Notes: a model not told the origin generated them from the sequence alone. A stretch of 64,000 nucleotides of DNA from Stappia sp. 28M-7 (GCF_014252955.1 NZ_JACMIA010000001.1:124001-188000); one strand, 5' to 3'; counted from the first letter of the stretch, positions 41,907 through 53,685 are shown. Program-made: numbers and translations.

Positions 41907-43646
41907 ATGACCGCCACCGGACAGGATGCGCGCAAGGGATCGGCGCATCGTTCCGCCTCCCGACCGGCCGCCCTCGACCCGGCCGCCCTGTTCACCCCCA
42001 AGCTCGTGACCGTCCTCAGGGAAGGCTACGGCCTTGCTGCCCTGCGCGCCGACGCGGTCGCCGGCCTTACGGTCGCCATCGTCGCGCTGCCGCTGTCGAT
42101 GGCCATCGCCATCGCCTCCGGCGTCACCCCGGCGCAGGGCCTCTACACCGCCATCGTCGGCGGCTTCCTCGTCTCCGCGCTGGGCGGCAGCCGTTTCCAG
42201 ATCGGCGGGCCGGCGGGCGCCTTCATCGTGCTTGTCGCCGCGACGGTGATGCAGCACGGCGTCGACGGGCTGATCCTGGCGACCTTCCTATCGGGCCTGA
42301 TCCTGGTCGGCGTCGGGGCCTTGCGGCTCGGCACCTATATCAAGTTCATTCCCTGGCCGGTGACCGTCGGGTTCACCGCCGGCATCGCGGTGATCATCCT
42401 CGCCTCGCAGGTGAAGGACCTGCTGGGCCTGACGCTGGCCGGGCCCGAGCCCGGCCCCTTGCTGGAAAAGCTGCCGGTGCTGTGGCGGGCCCTGCCGGGT
42501 CTTGATCCGGCAGCGGCGCTGCTTGCCGGCGGCACCATCGCCGTGATCCTCGTGCTGAAGCGCTGGCGGCCGCACTGGCCGGGCCTGCTGATCGCCATCG
42601 TGCTCGCCTCCCTCGTCACCTGGGCAGCCGGTCTGCCGGTCGCCACCATCGGCTCGCGCTTCGGCGGCATCCCGAGCGGGCTGCCGGTGCCGGCCCTGCC
42701 GGATCTGTCGATGGAGAAGATCCTCGCCGTGCTGCCGGCGGCCGTTTCCTTCGCGCTGCTCGGCGCCATCGAATCGCTGCTGTCGGCGGTGGTTGCCGAC
42801 GGCATGAGCGGGCGCCGCCACCGCTCCAATTGCGAGCTTGTCGGCCAGGGCGTTGCCAATATGGGCTCGGCGCTGTTCGGCGGCTTCTGCGTCACCGGCA
42901 CCATCGCCCGCACCGCGACCAATGTGCGCGCCGGCGCCATCGGCCCGGTCGCCGGCATGCTGCATGCCCTGTTCCTGCTGGCCTTCATGCTGCTGGCCGC
43001 GCCGCTCGCCTCCTATATCCCGCTGGCCAGCCTTGCCGGCCTGCTTGCCGTGGTCGCCTGGAACATGGCCGAGCGCCACGCCATCGCCGTGCTGCTGCGC
43101 ACCTCGCGGGGCGATGCCCTGGTCTTCGCGGTGACCTTCCTGCTGACGATCTTCCGCGACCTGACCGAGGCCATCGTCACCGGCTTCGCGCTCGGCTCGG
43201 TGCTGTTCATCCACCGCATGTCGCAGATCGCCGGCGTGCGCCGCCTGCCGCTGGTCTCGGAAGACCGGGCGGACACCAGCGCCGACGGCGGCCTGCCCTA
43301 TGACGGCTCGGCGGCCGATCCGCAGGTCGTGGTCTATCGCATCACGGGGGTGTTCTTCTTCGGCGCGGCGTCGTCCATCGGGTCGGTGCTGGAGAGCATT
43401 TCCGACACGCACAGGGCGCTGGTGGTCGATTTCTCGGCCGTACCCTTCCTGGATTCAACCGGAGCGAACACGGTCGCAGGCCTTGTCGACAAGGCTTCGC
43501 GGCGCGGCGTTGCGGTGGTTCTGTGCGGTCTGGAGGAGAGCCTGCGCCGCCCGCTGGAGGCGCAGGGCGTGAGGGAGCCGAAAGTGACCTTCGCCGCCAG
43601 CGTGGAGGCGGCGCTTGCCGAACTGGAAGCGGGCGCGAAGAGCTGA
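41907..43646 (+). CDS. SulP family anion transporter with STAS domain
   Basis: 579 aa. The membrane domain (about 25-430) has LTVAIVALPLSMAIAIASGVTPAQGLYTAIVGGFLVSALGGS, FQIGGPAGAFIVLVAA and the hallmark LLGAIESLLSAVVADGMSGRRHRSNCELVGQGVAN; the cytoplasmic STAS domain (about 465-575) has VYRITGVFFFGAASSIGSVL and VVDFSAVPFLDSTGANTVAGL. Members move sulfate, bicarbonate or dicarboxylates. Start 41907 (MTATGQDARK) is chosen; 41895 and 41826 are alternatives, none with a clear ribosome site. It is convergent with the PmtA gene (13 bp between stops). Confidence 0.9.
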   Translation: MTATGQDARKGSAHRSASRPAALDPAALFTPKLVTVLREGYGLAALRADAVAGLTVAIVALPLSMAIAIASGVTPAQGLYTAIVGGFLVSALGGSRFQIGGPAGAFIVLVAATVMQHGVDGLILATFLSGLILVGVGALRLGTYIKFIPWPVTVGFTAGIAVIILASQVKDLLGLTLAGPEPGPLLEKLPVLWRALPGLDPAAALLAGGTIAVILVLKRWRPHWPGLLIAIVLASLVTWAAGLPVATIGSRFGGIPSGLPVPALPDLSMEKILAVLPAAVSFALLGAIESLLSAVVADGMSGRRHRSNCELVGQGVANMGSALFGGFCVTGTIARTATNVRAGAIGPVAGMLHALFLLAFMLLAAPLASYIPLASLAGLLAVVAWNMAERHAIAVLLRTSRGDALVFAVTFLLTIFRDLTEAIVTGFALGSVLFIHRMSQIAGVRRLPLVSEDRADTSADGGLPYDGSAADPQVVVYRITGVFFFGAASSIGSVLESISDTHRALVVDFSAVPFLDSTGANTVAGLVDKASRRGVAVVLCGLEESLRRPLEAQGVREPKVTFAASVEAALAELEAGAKS

Positions 43647-43659
43647 GGCTGAAGGGGGG

Positions 43660-44277
43660 TCAGGAGGTCCGGCGGTAGACCCACACGCGTGCGGGCGGCA
43701 GGTTCTTGACGATCCAGCCCGTGCGCTGCACCGAGAAGGTCTCCGGCTCCGGAGCGATCGGCGGCACCAGGGCATAGGAGAACTGGATGAACGGGGCGCC
43801 GGGCTGCAGCAGCTCGAACGCCTGCATCAGGAGCGCGCGGCGCTCTTCCTTGGGGCGCGAGAACAGCGGCATGGAGGAGACGATGCTCGCCAGCGAGCCC
43901 GGCTCCACATCGGCCAGCGTGTCGCGCAGCCGGTAAGCGTCGCCCTGCACGATGGCCATGTCGCCGTAGCGGCGCGCCAGAAGGCGGCAGAAGTCGTCGC
44001 TGTATTCCAGCGCGATGACGCGGCTTTGCGGAATGCCGCGCTCGAGAATGGCATGGGTGACGACGCCGGTGCCCGGGCCGAGTTCCAGTACCGGGCCGGG
44101 GCGCTCGACTTCCACGAAGCTGGCCATGCGGCGGGACAGGTCGGGACCGGAGGGGCTTACCGCACCGGTGGTCAGCGGCTTTTCCGCCCAGTTGCGCAGG
44201 AAACGGAACTCGTCGGCAATCTTGGCCGAGAGGCCTTTGACCTTGCGGGCAGAAACGTCGTGCATGCTGAAATCCAT
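43660..44277 (-). CDS. pmtA: Phospholipid N-methyltransferase, PmtA-like
   Basis: 205 aa class I SAM methyltransferase. It methylates phosphatidylethanolamine toward phosphatidylcholine in alphaproteobacterial membranes. Seen: DEFRFLRNWAEKPLTTGAVSPSGPDLSRRMA (family N-terminus), the SAM motif VLELGPGTGVVTHAIL (about 63-78), VIALEYSDDFCRLLARRY, and ASIVSSMPLFSRPKEERRALLMQAF with the PmtA-type SSMP motif. The start is ambiguous between 44277 (MDFSMHDVS) and 44265 (MHDVSARK). It is encoded downstream of dnaJ and a VOC gene on the same strand, a neighbourhood seen in several Rhizobiales (from memory). Confidence 0.88.
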   Translation of the reverse strand: MDFSMHDVSARKVKGLSAKIADEFRFLRNWAEKPLTTGAVSPSGPDLSRRMASFVEVERPGPVLELGPGTGVVTHAILERGIPQSRVIALEYSDDFCRLLARRYGDMAIVQGDAYRLRDTLADVEPGSLASIVSSMPLFSRPKEERRALLMQAFELLQPGAPFIQFSYALVPPIAPEPETFSVQRTGWIVKNLPPARVWVYRRTS

Positions 44278-44376
44278 CCCTTTTGAAACCCGGAGGCAGG
44301 CCCGTAGCATGCTCCGCTCGCGAAAGTGGTCCCCGGCCGTGGTGAAATCAAGGCAAGGCTGGTTGCGCGAGCGGTT

Positions 44377-44781
44377 TTAATCGCCGCTGACATTGTCCGG
44401 GCGCATGAAGACGAAGGCAAGCTTGTTGCCGTCGGGATCGCGCACATAGCCGCCGAAGAAGGCGGGGCCGTATTGCGGACGGGGGCCCGGAGCCCCCTCG
44501 TCGCTGCCGCCATTGGCAAGGGCCGCTGCGTGAAGCTGCCGGACCATCGCCTCGGAGGAGGCACGCAGGGCGAGCATCGCGCCATTGCCGACCGAGGCGG
44601 GGGCGCCGTCGAACGGCGCTCCGACGACCAGGGCGCCGCGTGCCGGATCGTCGAACGAGCCCCATGCCGCGCCGGTCTCGCCGCTCCAGCAGCGCGGCGC
44701 GCCGAGGATGTCCATCAGGGCGTCGTAGAAGCGGCTTGCCTGGGCAAGGTCGCTGGTGCCGAGTGTCGCATAACAGAACAT
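44377..44781 (-). CDS. VOC superfamily protein
   Basis: 134 aa. First strand MFCYATLGTSDLAQASRFYDALMDILG, middle LRASSEAMVRQLHAAALANGGSDEG, last strand GGYVRDPDGNKLAFVFM: the paired beta-alpha-beta-beta-beta fold. The His in strand one is replaced (CYATLG), so the usual metal site may be incomplete. It lies between dnaJ (42 bp) and pmtA on the same strand. The function is unassigned. The paralogue at 16415-16843 shares the fold and the DPDGN turn. Confidence 0.82.
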   Translation of the reverse strand: MFCYATLGTSDLAQASRFYDALMDILGAPRCWSGETGAAWGSFDDPARGALVVGAPFDGAPASVGNGAMLALRASSEAMVRQLHAAALANGGSDEGAPGPRPQYGPAFFGGYVRDPDGNKLAFVFMRPDNVSGD

Positions 44782-44823
44782 CGTCAGCCCCTTGCCGTGT
44801 CAGGCTGTCCCTCTCGGGACGGC

Positions 44824-45948
44824 TCAGTTTCCGAGATTGTCGAGGAAGTCCTTCACCCTGGAGAAGAAGCCGCTCGATTCGGGATGGGTCTCGCCGGAGG
44901 ATTCCTGCTCGAACTCTGCGAGCAGCTCGCGCTGGCGGCGGGTCAGGTTGGTCGGCGTCTCCACCGTTACCTGGATATAGGCGTCGCCGAACTGCTGCGA
45001 GCGCATGACCGGCATGCCCTTGCCCTTCAGGCGGAACTGCTTTCCGGTCTGGGTGCCTTCCGGCACCTTCACCCGCATGGTCTCGCCGCCGAGCGTCGGC
45101 ACCTCGAACTGGCCGCCGAGCGCGGCGGTCGTCATCGACACCGGCACGCGGCAGTAAAGGTCCGCCCCGTCGCGCTGGAAGAAGGCGTGCGGGCGGATCG
45201 ACAGGAAGATGTAGAGATCGCCGGAGGGGCCGCCGCGCAGGCCGGCCTCGCCCTCGCCGCCGAGACGGATGCGGGTGCCGTCCTCGATGCCGGCGGGAAT
45301 GTTCACCGACAGGGTGCGGTTGACGGTGCGCCGGCCGGCGCCCTGGCAATCGGGGCAAGGATCGGAGATCACCTGGCCGCGCCCCTGACAGGCGGTGCAG
45401 GTACGCTCCAGCGTGAAGAAGCCCTGGGAGGCGCGCACCCGGCCCGAGCCGCCGCACATGCGGCAGATGGTCGGCGAGCTGCCGGGCTTGGCGCCGGAGC
45501 CGGTGCAGGTCTCGCAGGTGATCGAGGTGGGCACCTCGATTTCCACGGTCTTGCCCGCATAGGCTTCCTCGAGCGAGATCTCGAGATTGTAGCGCAGGTC
45601 CGCGCCGCGATCGCGCCCGCCGCGCCGTCCGCCGGACATGCCGAAGAACTCGTCGAAAATGTCCGACATGGCCGAGGCGAAGTCGCCGGGACCGCCGCCG
45701 CGCCCGCCGCCGAAGCCGCCGTTTTCGAAGGCGGCATGGCCGAAGCGGTCATAGGCGGCGCGCTTCTGCTCGTCCTTCAGCGTGTCGTAGGCTTCGCTGA
45801 TTTCCTTGAAGCGGTTCTCCGCCTCCGCGTCGCCCGGATTGCGGTCCGGGTGATATTGCATGGCCAGCTTCCGGTAAGCGCTCTTGAGCACCGTTCCGTC
45901 CGCGTCGCGGGCAACGCCCAGGACCTCGTAGTAGTCACGCTTTTCCAT
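44824..45948 (-). CDS. dnaJ: Chaperone DnaJ (Hsp40)
   Basis: 374 aa. J domain (1-70) with HPD at YHPDRNPGD, Gly-Phe-rich linker ([14 protein letters not shown], about 78-95), then four CxxCxGxG zinc repeats ([32 protein letters not shown], about 140-205), and the C-terminal substrate-binding domains ending [17 protein letters not shown]. It is the co-chaperone that stimulates DnaK ATPase. The ATG at 45948 overlaps the upstream methyltransferase stop by one base (TGATG), so translation is coupled to that gene rather than directly to dnaK. The heat-shock transcript probably starts at the dnaK promoter. Confidence 0.97.
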   Translation of the reverse strand: MEKRDYYEVLGVARDADGTVLKSAYRKLAMQYHPDRNPGDAEAENRFKEISEAYDTLKDEQKRAAYDRFGHAAFENGGFGGGRGGGPGDFASAMSDIFDEFFGMSGGRRGGRDRGADLRYNLEISLEEAYAGKTVEIEVPTSITCETCTGSGAKPGSSPTICRMCGGSGRVRASQGFFTLERTCTACQGRGQVISDPCPDCQGAGRRTVNRTLSVNIPAGIEDGTRIRLGGEGEAGLRGGPSGDLYIFLSIRPHAFFQRDGADLYCRVPVSMTTAALGGQFEVPTLGGETMRVKVPEGTQTGKQFRLKGKGMPVMRSQQFGDAYIQVTVETPTNLTRRQRELLAEFEQESSGETHPESSGFFSRVKDFLDNLGN

Positions 45949-46823
45949 CAGGATGTCCCATCGCTTCGCCCCGCGCGAAGGCGCAGCAGGGCGTTCAGCC
46001 GCGTGCGGCTGGCAAGTTCGTATCCGTTGTCGAGGCAAAGGCGCACGACGGGGGGCAGCTCCTCGCGCTTGCCGGCCTCCACCACGATCATCCGCGGCCA
46101 CAGGCCGGCGGGAGCTGCAGTGAACAGGCCGCGCAGGGCCGCCTCGTCATGCCCCTCCAGATCCACCTTCATCGCGTCGATGCGGGCGATGCCGCGCCGG
46201 GCGCAGATCTCGTGGATCGGCAGGATCTCGAACGTGTCGGCTTCGCCCTCGCCGGCGGCGCGCACCTGGTGCTCGCCGCGATTGCCCTCATGCGCCAGCA
46301 TGGCACCGCGCCCGGCATGCTCGCCGACGGCGCAGGCCGCGACCATGACGCTGTCGCCGGCATCCGAGGCCGCGATATTGGCTTCCAGCCGCGCCCGCGT
46401 GCCGACATCCGGCTCCACCGCCAGCACCACCACCTCGCGCGACAGCTCGCGTGCGACGCTGACCATCCACAGGCTGTAGAGGCCGACATTGGCGCCGAGA
46501 TCGAGGAAGACGAAGGGGCTGGAGGGGGAGGCGGCGAAAGCCTCGCGCAGGGCCTCGCGCTCGGCCCGGTCGAACAGCTGCGGGCCGGCGACGGCGCGCT
46601 TTTCGCAGCGGTTGCCGGCCGGGTAGAGCCGTGCCCGGATCTGCGGGAAGACCTCGACGTCGAACGGGCCGGGCTTGCCGCCCGTCACGATCCGGCGCAG
46701 CAGCGACACGCCGATGCGGCCCAGCCGGTTGCCCGGCAATACGCCGGCAAGGCGGCGCGCCGCCCTTGCGAGCGGCGGCAGCGCATGGGTGCCGTAGGGC
46801 GGTTCGAGCGTCGGCTGCCTCAT
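45948..46823 (-). CDS. FkbM family SAM-dependent methyltransferase, encoded between dnaK and dnaJ
   Basis: 291 aa. The FkbM domain (about 90-270) has [23 protein letters not shown] (SAM loop), [28 protein letters not shown], and [20 protein letters not shown]. The N-terminal about 85 residues ([36 protein letters not shown]) are typical of the longer FkbM proteins. Members O-methylate sugars, polyketides or surface glycans. It starts 215 bp after the dnaK stop and overlaps dnaJ by one base. There is no obvious chaperone role. Its insertion in the dnaKJ operon is unusual; co-expression under heat shock is implied by the one-base overlap. Confidence 0.86.
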   Translation of the reverse strand: MRQPTLEPPYGTHALPPLARAARRLAGVLPGNRLGRIGVSLLRRIVTGGKPGPFDVEVFPQIRARLYPAGNRCEKRAVAGPQLFDRAEREALREAFAASPSSPFVFLDLGANVGLYSLWMVSVARELSREVVVLAVEPDVGTRARLEANIAASDAGDSVMVAACAVGEHAGRGAMLAHEGNRGEHQVRAAGEGEADTFEILPIHEICARRGIARIDAMKVDLEGHDEAALRGLFTAAPAGLWPRMIVVEAGKREELPPVVRLCLDNGYELASRTRLNALLRLRAGRSDGTS

Positions 46824-47038
46824 GCCCGGATGTCACTCTCCAGCGTCTTGGTCGCGCCGGCTCGTGCCGGCGGCGGAAGGTCCGCCGGGGGCGGCGGACC
46901 GGATCACAGTCCCTTGAATAACGGCAAGGGCAGCCGGACGAAAGGCCCGCTGCCCCTTGCGGCCGGACCTTTGGGCCCGGCAGGCCGGCGGCGCGGCGCG
47001 TCCCGAAAACAGGGAGGCTGCGCCGCCGGTCAGTCAGG

Positions 47039-48961
<1,923 letters not shown>

Positions 48962-49092
48962 ATTACCCTCTCTTTCCAGCAAGCCGGTCGGACCCGTTAC
49001 GGCATCGGACCGGCCCCTCTTTTCGGTTCATGGTGACGGACCGGCCGCGGGGCAGGCCCGCATGTCGGAACACGTCGGCAGAACGTGACCGC

Positions 49093-49124
49093 TATATATG
49101 TTGGGCGCTTGCGCATCGCAAGGC
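49093..49124 (-). promoter_or_regulatory. Candidate RpoH (heat-shock) promoter of dnaK
   Basis: On the minus strand CTTGCG (starting 49122) is followed, after 11 bases, by CCCAACATATATAG, resembling the CTTG ... CCCCATAT heat-shock pattern. CTTGCG-CAT-CGCAAG (49108-49122) is also a perfect palindrome overlapping the -35. The transcript would have a leader of about 130 bases. The rest of 48,962-49,388 shows nothing else recognisable. Confidence 0.5.
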
Positions 49125-49388
49125 TGGCGCGCCGGGCAGATCCATCGCCCTCTCTGGCGCGCATGTGCGCCGGCAGCCGGCTCACGATAGCAGGAAATGG
49201 CGGCGGACTGCCCATGTTGCAATGCAGCGCAAACCTCCGTAGAAGTGCCGCTACGTAGTCCGCCGGAGGGCGGCCTTGCATTCCTTGCGCCCTCTCGCGC
49301 CCTGCCGCCCCGGGTGCCGGCCCTCCACGACCCGAACTCATCGCATGGCGGCGCTCCGGCGCTGCCCGGCACCAGACCGGATGGCCTG

Positions 49389-50873
49389 ATGTTTTCCCTG
49401 TCCGCCTATGCGCAGGACTGGACCGGCAATGTCCGCAAGGACCTCTTGGCCGGCCTCGTCGTCGCGCTTGCCCTCATTCCCGAGGCGATCGCCTTTTCCA
49501 TCATCGCCGGCGTCGACCCCAAGGTCGGCCTCTATGCCTCTTTCTCCATCGCGGTGATCACCGCCGTGGTCGGCGGCCGCCCCGGCATGATCTCCGCCGC
49601 CACCGCCGCCACCGCCGTGCTGATGGTCACGCTGGTGAAGGAGCACGGCCTGCAATACCTGCTCGCCGCAACCGTGCTGGCCGGCCTGTTGCAGATCATC
49701 GCCGGCCTCCTGCGGCTCGGTGCGGTGATGCGCTTCGTCTCGCGCTCGGTGATGACCGGTTTCGTCAACGCGCTCGCCATCCTGATCTTCATGGCGCAGC
49801 TGCCCGAGCTGATCGGCGTGACCTGGCTGACCTATGTGATGGTCGCAGCCGGCCTTGCCATCATCTACCTGTTTCCGCGCCTGACGACGGCGGTTCCCTC
49901 GCCGCTGGTCTGCATCCTGGTGCTGACCGCGCTTACCCTGGCGCTGGGGCTGGACGTGCGCACGGTCGGCGACATGGGCGCGCTGCCCGACACGCTGCCC
50001 GTCTTCCTGATCCCCGACATTCCGCTGACCCTCGAGACGCTGCTGATCATCCTGCCCTATTCGGCGGGCGTTGCCGCGGTCGGCCTGCTCGAATCGCTGA
50101 TGACGGCGGCCATCGTCGACGATCTCACCGACACGCCGAGCGACAAGAACCAGGAATGCATCGGCCAGGGCATCGCCAATGCGGCGACCGGCTTCATCGG
50201 CGGCATGGCCGGCTGCGCCATGATCGGCCAGTCGATGATCAACGTGAAGTCGGGCGGGCGCGGGCGCCTGTCGACCTTCGCGGCCGGCGCGATCCTGCTG
50301 TTCCTGATCGTCGTGCTGGGCGAGTGGGTCGGCCGGATCCCGATGCCGGCGCTGGTGGCGATCATGATCATGGTGTCCGTCGGCACGTTCAGCTGGTCCT
50401 CGATCCGCAATCTGAAGGACCATCCGCGCTCCTCCTCCATCGTCATGGTGGCGACGGTGGCCGGCGTGGTGCTGACCCACAATCTCGCCATCGGCGTGCT
50501 GATCGGCGTGCTGCTGTCCGGCATCTTCTTCGCCTGGAAGATCGCGCAGATCTTCCGCGTCACCTCCAGCCTGTCGGCGGACGGGCGTACCCGCACCTAT
50601 GTGGTCGAGGGGCAGGTGTTCTTCGCCTCGGCCGAAGCCTTCACCAAGGCTTTCGACTTCCGCGAGGTGCTGGAAAAGGTGATCATCGACGTCAGCCGGG
50701 CGCATATCTGGGACATCTCGGCGGTGGCCTCGCTCGACATGATCGTGCTGAAGTTCCGCCGCGAGGGCGCCGAGGTCGAGATCGTCGGCATCAACGAGGC
50801 GAGCGAGACCATCGTCGACCAGCTCGCCATCCACGACAAGCCGGGCGCGCTCGAACGCCTGATGGGCCATTGA
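49389..50873 (+). CDS. SulP family transporter with STAS domain, BicA-like
   Basis: 494 aa. Membrane domain (about 15-385): [61 protein letters not shown], with the SulP signature and the [33 protein letters not shown] hallmark. STAS domain (about 400-494) ends [37 protein letters not shown]. The loop [11 protein letters not shown] and short STAS are reminiscent of cyanobacterial BicA, a Na+-dependent bicarbonate transporter. Start 49389 has a weak ribosome site; the upstream open frame is unsupported. It is followed 19 bp later by a Usp gene, so they are likely one operon. Confidence 0.88.
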   Translation: MFSLSAYAQDWTGNVRKDLLAGLVVALALIPEAIAFSIIAGVDPKVGLYASFSIAVITAVVGGRPGMISAATAATAVLMVTLVKEHGLQYLLAATVLAGLLQIIAGLLRLGAVMRFVSRSVMTGFVNALAILIFMAQLPELIGVTWLTYVMVAAGLAIIYLFPRLTTAVPSPLVCILVLTALTLALGLDVRTVGDMGALPDTLPVFLIPDIPLTLETLLIILPYSAGVAAVGLLESLMTAAIVDDLTDTPSDKNQECIGQGIANAATGFIGGMAGCAMIGQSMINVKSGGRGRLSTFAAGAILLFLIVVLGEWVGRIPMPALVAIMIMVSVGTFSWSSIRNLKDHPRSSSIVMVATVAGVVLTHNLAIGVLIGVLLSGIFFAWKIAQIFRVTSSLSADGRTRTYVVEGQVFFASAEAFTKAFDFREVLEKVIIDVSRAHIWDISAVASLDMIVLKFRREGAEVEIVGINEASETIVDQLAIHDKPGALERLMGH

Positions 50874-50892
50874 GCCGAGCGGAGGACACCCC

Positions 50893-51753
50893 ATGACGAA
50901 ACTGATCGCGCTGGTGGACGGCTCCGTCTATTCCCGCAGCGTCTGCGAGCATGCCGCCTGGATTGCGGCGCGTGCCGGCGAGGGCGCGCGCGTCGAGCTG
51001 CTGCATGTGCTCGGCCGGCGCCAGGCCGAGGGCGGGGCGGCGAACCTGTCCGGCAACATCGCGCTCGGCGCCCGCACGGCGCTGCTCAACGAACTGGCCG
51101 AGCTCGACGAGCGGGCGGCGAAGCTTGCCAAGGCGCGCGGCCGTGCGATCCTCGACGACGCGGCGAAGGTACTGGACGAGGCCGGCGTTGCCGACGTGAC
51201 GACGCGGTTGCGCTCCGGCGACCTGGTCGAGACGCTGGCCGAGGCGGAAGCGGATGCGGATTTCGTCATCGTCGGCAAGCGCGGCGAGGCGGCGGATTTC
51301 GCAAAGCTGCATCTCGGCTCCAACCTGGAGCGGATCGCCCGCAGTGCCCGCAAGCCGGTCTTCGTGGCCGCGCGCGCCTTCCGCCCGATCAAGCGCCTGA
51401 TGATCGCCTATGACGGCGGCGCCAGCGCGCTGAAGGCCGTCGACCACATCGCCCGCAGCCCGATCCTTGCCGGTCTCGACTGCCATCTGCTGATGGTCGG
51501 CCAGGAGACCGCGGAAGCGCGCCGCAGCCTGGACGGGGCCACGGCGATGCTGCGGGGCGGCGGCTTCGCCGTCACCGCCGGCATCCGCTCCGGCCAGCCG
51601 GAGACGGTGATCTCGGACGCGGTGGAGAGCGAGGGCATCGACCTTCTGGTCATGGGCGCCTACGGCCATTCGCGGATCCGCTCGCTGATCATCGGCTCGA
51701 CGACGACGGAGATGATCCGCTCCTGCAAGATCCCGATCCTGCTGTTCCGCTAG
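50893..51753 (+). CDS. Universal stress protein with two Usp domains
   Basis: 286 aa. Domain one (about 1-150): LIALVDGSVYSRSVCEHAAWIAARAGEGARVELLHVL. Domain two (about 155-285): RLMIAYDGGASALKAVDHIARSP, with the ATP-binding-like GAYGHSRIRSLIIGSTTTEMIRSCKIPILLF (G-x2-G-x9-G-S/T pattern). The second domain looks ATP-binding; the first has LGSNLERIARSARKPVF, a weaker version. It lies 19 bp after the SulP gene. Usp-SulP gene pairs are common and suggest stress control of the transporter (inference). Confidence 0.9.
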   Translation: MTKLIALVDGSVYSRSVCEHAAWIAARAGEGARVELLHVLGRRQAEGGAANLSGNIALGARTALLNELAELDERAAKLAKARGRAILDDAAKVLDEAGVADVTTRLRSGDLVETLAEAEADADFVIVGKRGEAADFAKLHLGSNLERIARSARKPVFVAARAFRPIKRLMIAYDGGASALKAVDHIARSPILAGLDCHLLMVGQETAEARRSLDGATAMLRGGGFAVTAGIRSGQPETVISDAVESEGIDLLVMGAYGHSRIRSLIIGSTTTEMIRSCKIPILLFR

Positions 51754-51920
51754 GTCAGTTGTCTCGTCGTGATCCGGTGTCCCTGCGATGCGCTGTCGCG
51801 CCCGCGGGGCGGGGCTCTTCGCACGACTGGAAAAGCCGCCGGGCTGCGATATAAGGCATCGAGGGCGGGACACATATGTCCCGCTGTCCGACTGGTCCTG
51901 ACAGGGAGAGGCACGAGGCC

Positions 51921-52556
51921 ATGAGCAGCGAGAGCGAGACGGCAGGGCGGGACGATCTGGACGCACAGGTCGCGGCGGGCGATCCCTTCGCTCTGTTCGG
52001 CGAGTGGCTGGAGCTTGCCAGCGCCAAGGAGCCGAACGACCCGAACGCCATGGCCCTGGCCACCACCGGCGCCGACGGCCTTCCGGACGTGCGCATGGTC
52101 CTGCTCAAGGGCTTCGACGAGAACGGCTTCGTTTTCTACACCAACACCCAGTCGCAAAAGGGCGGCGAGCTGGCCGAGAACATGCAGGCCGCCGGCGTGC
52201 TGCACTGGAAGTCACTGCGCCGCCAGGTCCGCTTTCGCGGGCCGGTCGAGATGGTGAGCGCCGAGGAGGCGGACGCCTATTTCGCCTCCCGTCCGCGCGA
52301 CAGCCGGATCGGCGCCTGGGCGAGCCAGCAGTCGCGGCCGCTGGAAAGCCGCTTCGCGCTGGAAAAGGCCGTGGCGAAGCAGGCTGCCCGCTTTGCCATC
52401 GGCGAGGTGCCTCGTCCCGACTACTGGACCGGCTTCCGCATCCGCCCGGTCTATATCGAGTTCTGGATGGACCGCCCCTTCCGCCTGCATGACCGGCATG
52501 TCTTCCGCCGTGCGCGGCCCGAAGGCGGGTGGACGACCCAGCGTCTCTACCCGTAA
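51921..52556 (+). CDS. pdxH: Pyridoxamine 5'-phosphate oxidase
   Basis: 211 aa FMN enzyme of vitamin B6 synthesis and salvage. Seen: [55 protein letters not shown] (FMN/PLP-binding N-terminus), [42 protein letters not shown] (catalytic-site Arg and Ser segment), and the C-terminus [23 protein letters not shown] plus W-x4-LYP. Length is normal. The start at 51921 (MSSESETAG) has GGGAGAGG upstream; the 51876 frame adds residues without support. Confidence 0.95.
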   Translation: MSSESETAGRDDLDAQVAAGDPFALFGEWLELASAKEPNDPNAMALATTGADGLPDVRMVLLKGFDENGFVFYTNTQSQKGGELAENMQAAGVLHWKSLRRQVRFRGPVEMVSAEEADAYFASRPRDSRIGAWASQQSRPLESRFALEKAVAKQAARFAIGEVPRPDYWTGFRIRPVYIEFWMDRPFRLHDRHVFRRARPEGGWTTQRLYP

Positions 52557-52676
52557 GCGGAATTTTCTCTCTCTGCGCCAAGAGAGCACGGAACCTTTTC
52601 CAGGCCCGGCCGTTATCTCGCCAGCAACCCGATGCGGTCGCCGGGACGAGCGGCCGCGCCAAGACTGGAGAGACCC

Positions 52677-53165
52677 GTGCGCAGCATGATCCGCCTCACC
52701 GGAACCGCCCTTCTCACCCTGCTTGTCTCCACCCCGATGGCAGTCGCGCAGGACAGCGCGCCGGGTGTCGAGATCGGCAAGCTCACCTGCGATGTGCAGG
52801 GCACCAGCAGCTTCATCGTCGGCGGCACCAACGAGCTCAGCTGCGCCTACGAGCCGGCCGACGGCAGCGCGGCGACCTTCTATCGCGGCGAGAGCCGGGA
52901 GTTCGGTCTCAACATCGGCTCGCTGACCGACGCGACCCTGGTGTGGGGCGTGTTCGCACCGGCCGCCAACACCGATCCGGGCGCGCTGGCCGGCAGCTAT
53001 GCCGGCGTGACGGCAGGCGCGAGCCTGGGCGCCGGCCTGAAGGCCAATGCGCTGCTCGGCGGCCTCGACGAGTCGATCGCCCTCAATCCCTTGAGCGTAG
53101 AAACCCAGACCGGCACGAACCTGACGCTCGGCGTCACCTCGCTGGTCCTCGAACCCGCCGGCTGA
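52677..53165 (+). CDS. DUF992 domain protein, exported
   Basis: 162 aa. A signal peptide (about 1-27; TGTALLTLLVSTPMAVAQD) is followed by the DUF992 pattern: VEIGKLTCDVQGTSSFIVGGTNELSCAYEP (two Cys), YRGESREFGLNIGSLTDATLVWGVFAPA, YAGVTAGASLGAGLKANALLGG, and QTGTNLTLGVTSLVLEP. The family is widespread in Rhizobiales, periplasmic and of unknown function. The start is GTG at 52677 (GGAG 6 bases upstream); the ATG at 52686 sits too far from it. It is monocistronic, with a strong terminator. Confidence 0.9.
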   Translation: MRSMIRLTGTALLTLLVSTPMAVAQDSAPGVEIGKLTCDVQGTSSFIVGGTNELSCAYEPADGSAATFYRGESREFGLNIGSLTDATLVWGVFAPAANTDPGALAGSYAGVTAGASLGAGLKANALLGGLDESIALNPLSVETQTGTNLTLGVTSLVLEPAG

Positions 53166-53201
53166 CGGCCGGGGGCTGCCGGCGGAACCGGCACCGTTCA
53201 T

Positions 53202-53245
53202 GGCGCGGTGGGCAGAAGATGCCCGCCGCGCCTCTTTTCGTTTTC
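53202..53245 (+). terminator. Intrinsic terminator of the DUF992 gene
   Basis: GGCGCGGTGGGCA (53202-53214) pairs with TGCCCGCCGCGCC (53220-53232) around GAAGA with one G-T pair, and TCTTTTCGTTTT follows. It is 37 bp after the stop. Confidence 0.92.
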
Positions 53246-53304
53246 CCCCAAGCTTGCCCCGCGCCCCGATTTCCTCCCTGTCGCAAAGCGTCTAGGCTTC
53301 CCTC

Positions 53305-53673
53305 ATGAGCAAGGATGACCAGACGGTCGGGGTGCGCCTGCGCCTCGTCTTCGAACCCGATGCAGCCTTCGGACCCGGCAAGGCGGACCTGCTGGAAGGC
53401 ATCGCCGCGACCGGTTCGATCGCCGCCGCCGGTCGTCGCATGGGCATGAGCTACAAGCGGGCCTGGATGCTGGTCGAGCAGCTCAACGCCATGTTCGCCG
53501 CGCCCCTGGTGGAAAGCTCGCGCGGCGGGGCGAGCGGCGGCGGCGCGCGGCTGACGGAGGCCGGGGAGGCGGTGCTCGACCTCTACCGGGCAATGGAGGC
53601 GAAGGCGCGCGCGGCGGGCAGTCAGGAGATCGCCGGCCTGCGGGCGCTGCTGCGCGAGGCCCCTGACAGCTAG
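53305..53673 (+). CDS. ModE-like winged-helix regulator without MOP domains
   Basis: 122 aa. LysR-like winged helix of ModE: LRLVFEPDAAFGPGKADLLEGIAATGSIAAAGRRMGMSYKRAWMLVEQLNAMF (about 11-63), wing PLVESSRGGASGGGARLTEAG, then a short dimer helix. E. coli ModE carries two additional MOP domains that bind molybdate; these are absent, so either the regulator is molybdate-independent or senses it differently. Such short ModE proteins occur in Rhizobiales. It precedes modA by 137 bp, and two matching operator-like repeats lie between them. Confidence 0.9.
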   Translation: MSKDDQTVGVRLRLVFEPDAAFGPGKADLLEGIAATGSIAAAGRRMGMSYKRAWMLVEQLNAMFAAPLVESSRGGASGGGARLTEAGEAVLDLYRAMEAKARAAGSQEIAGLRALLREAPDS

Positions 53674-53685
53674 CCCGCCTCCGGT

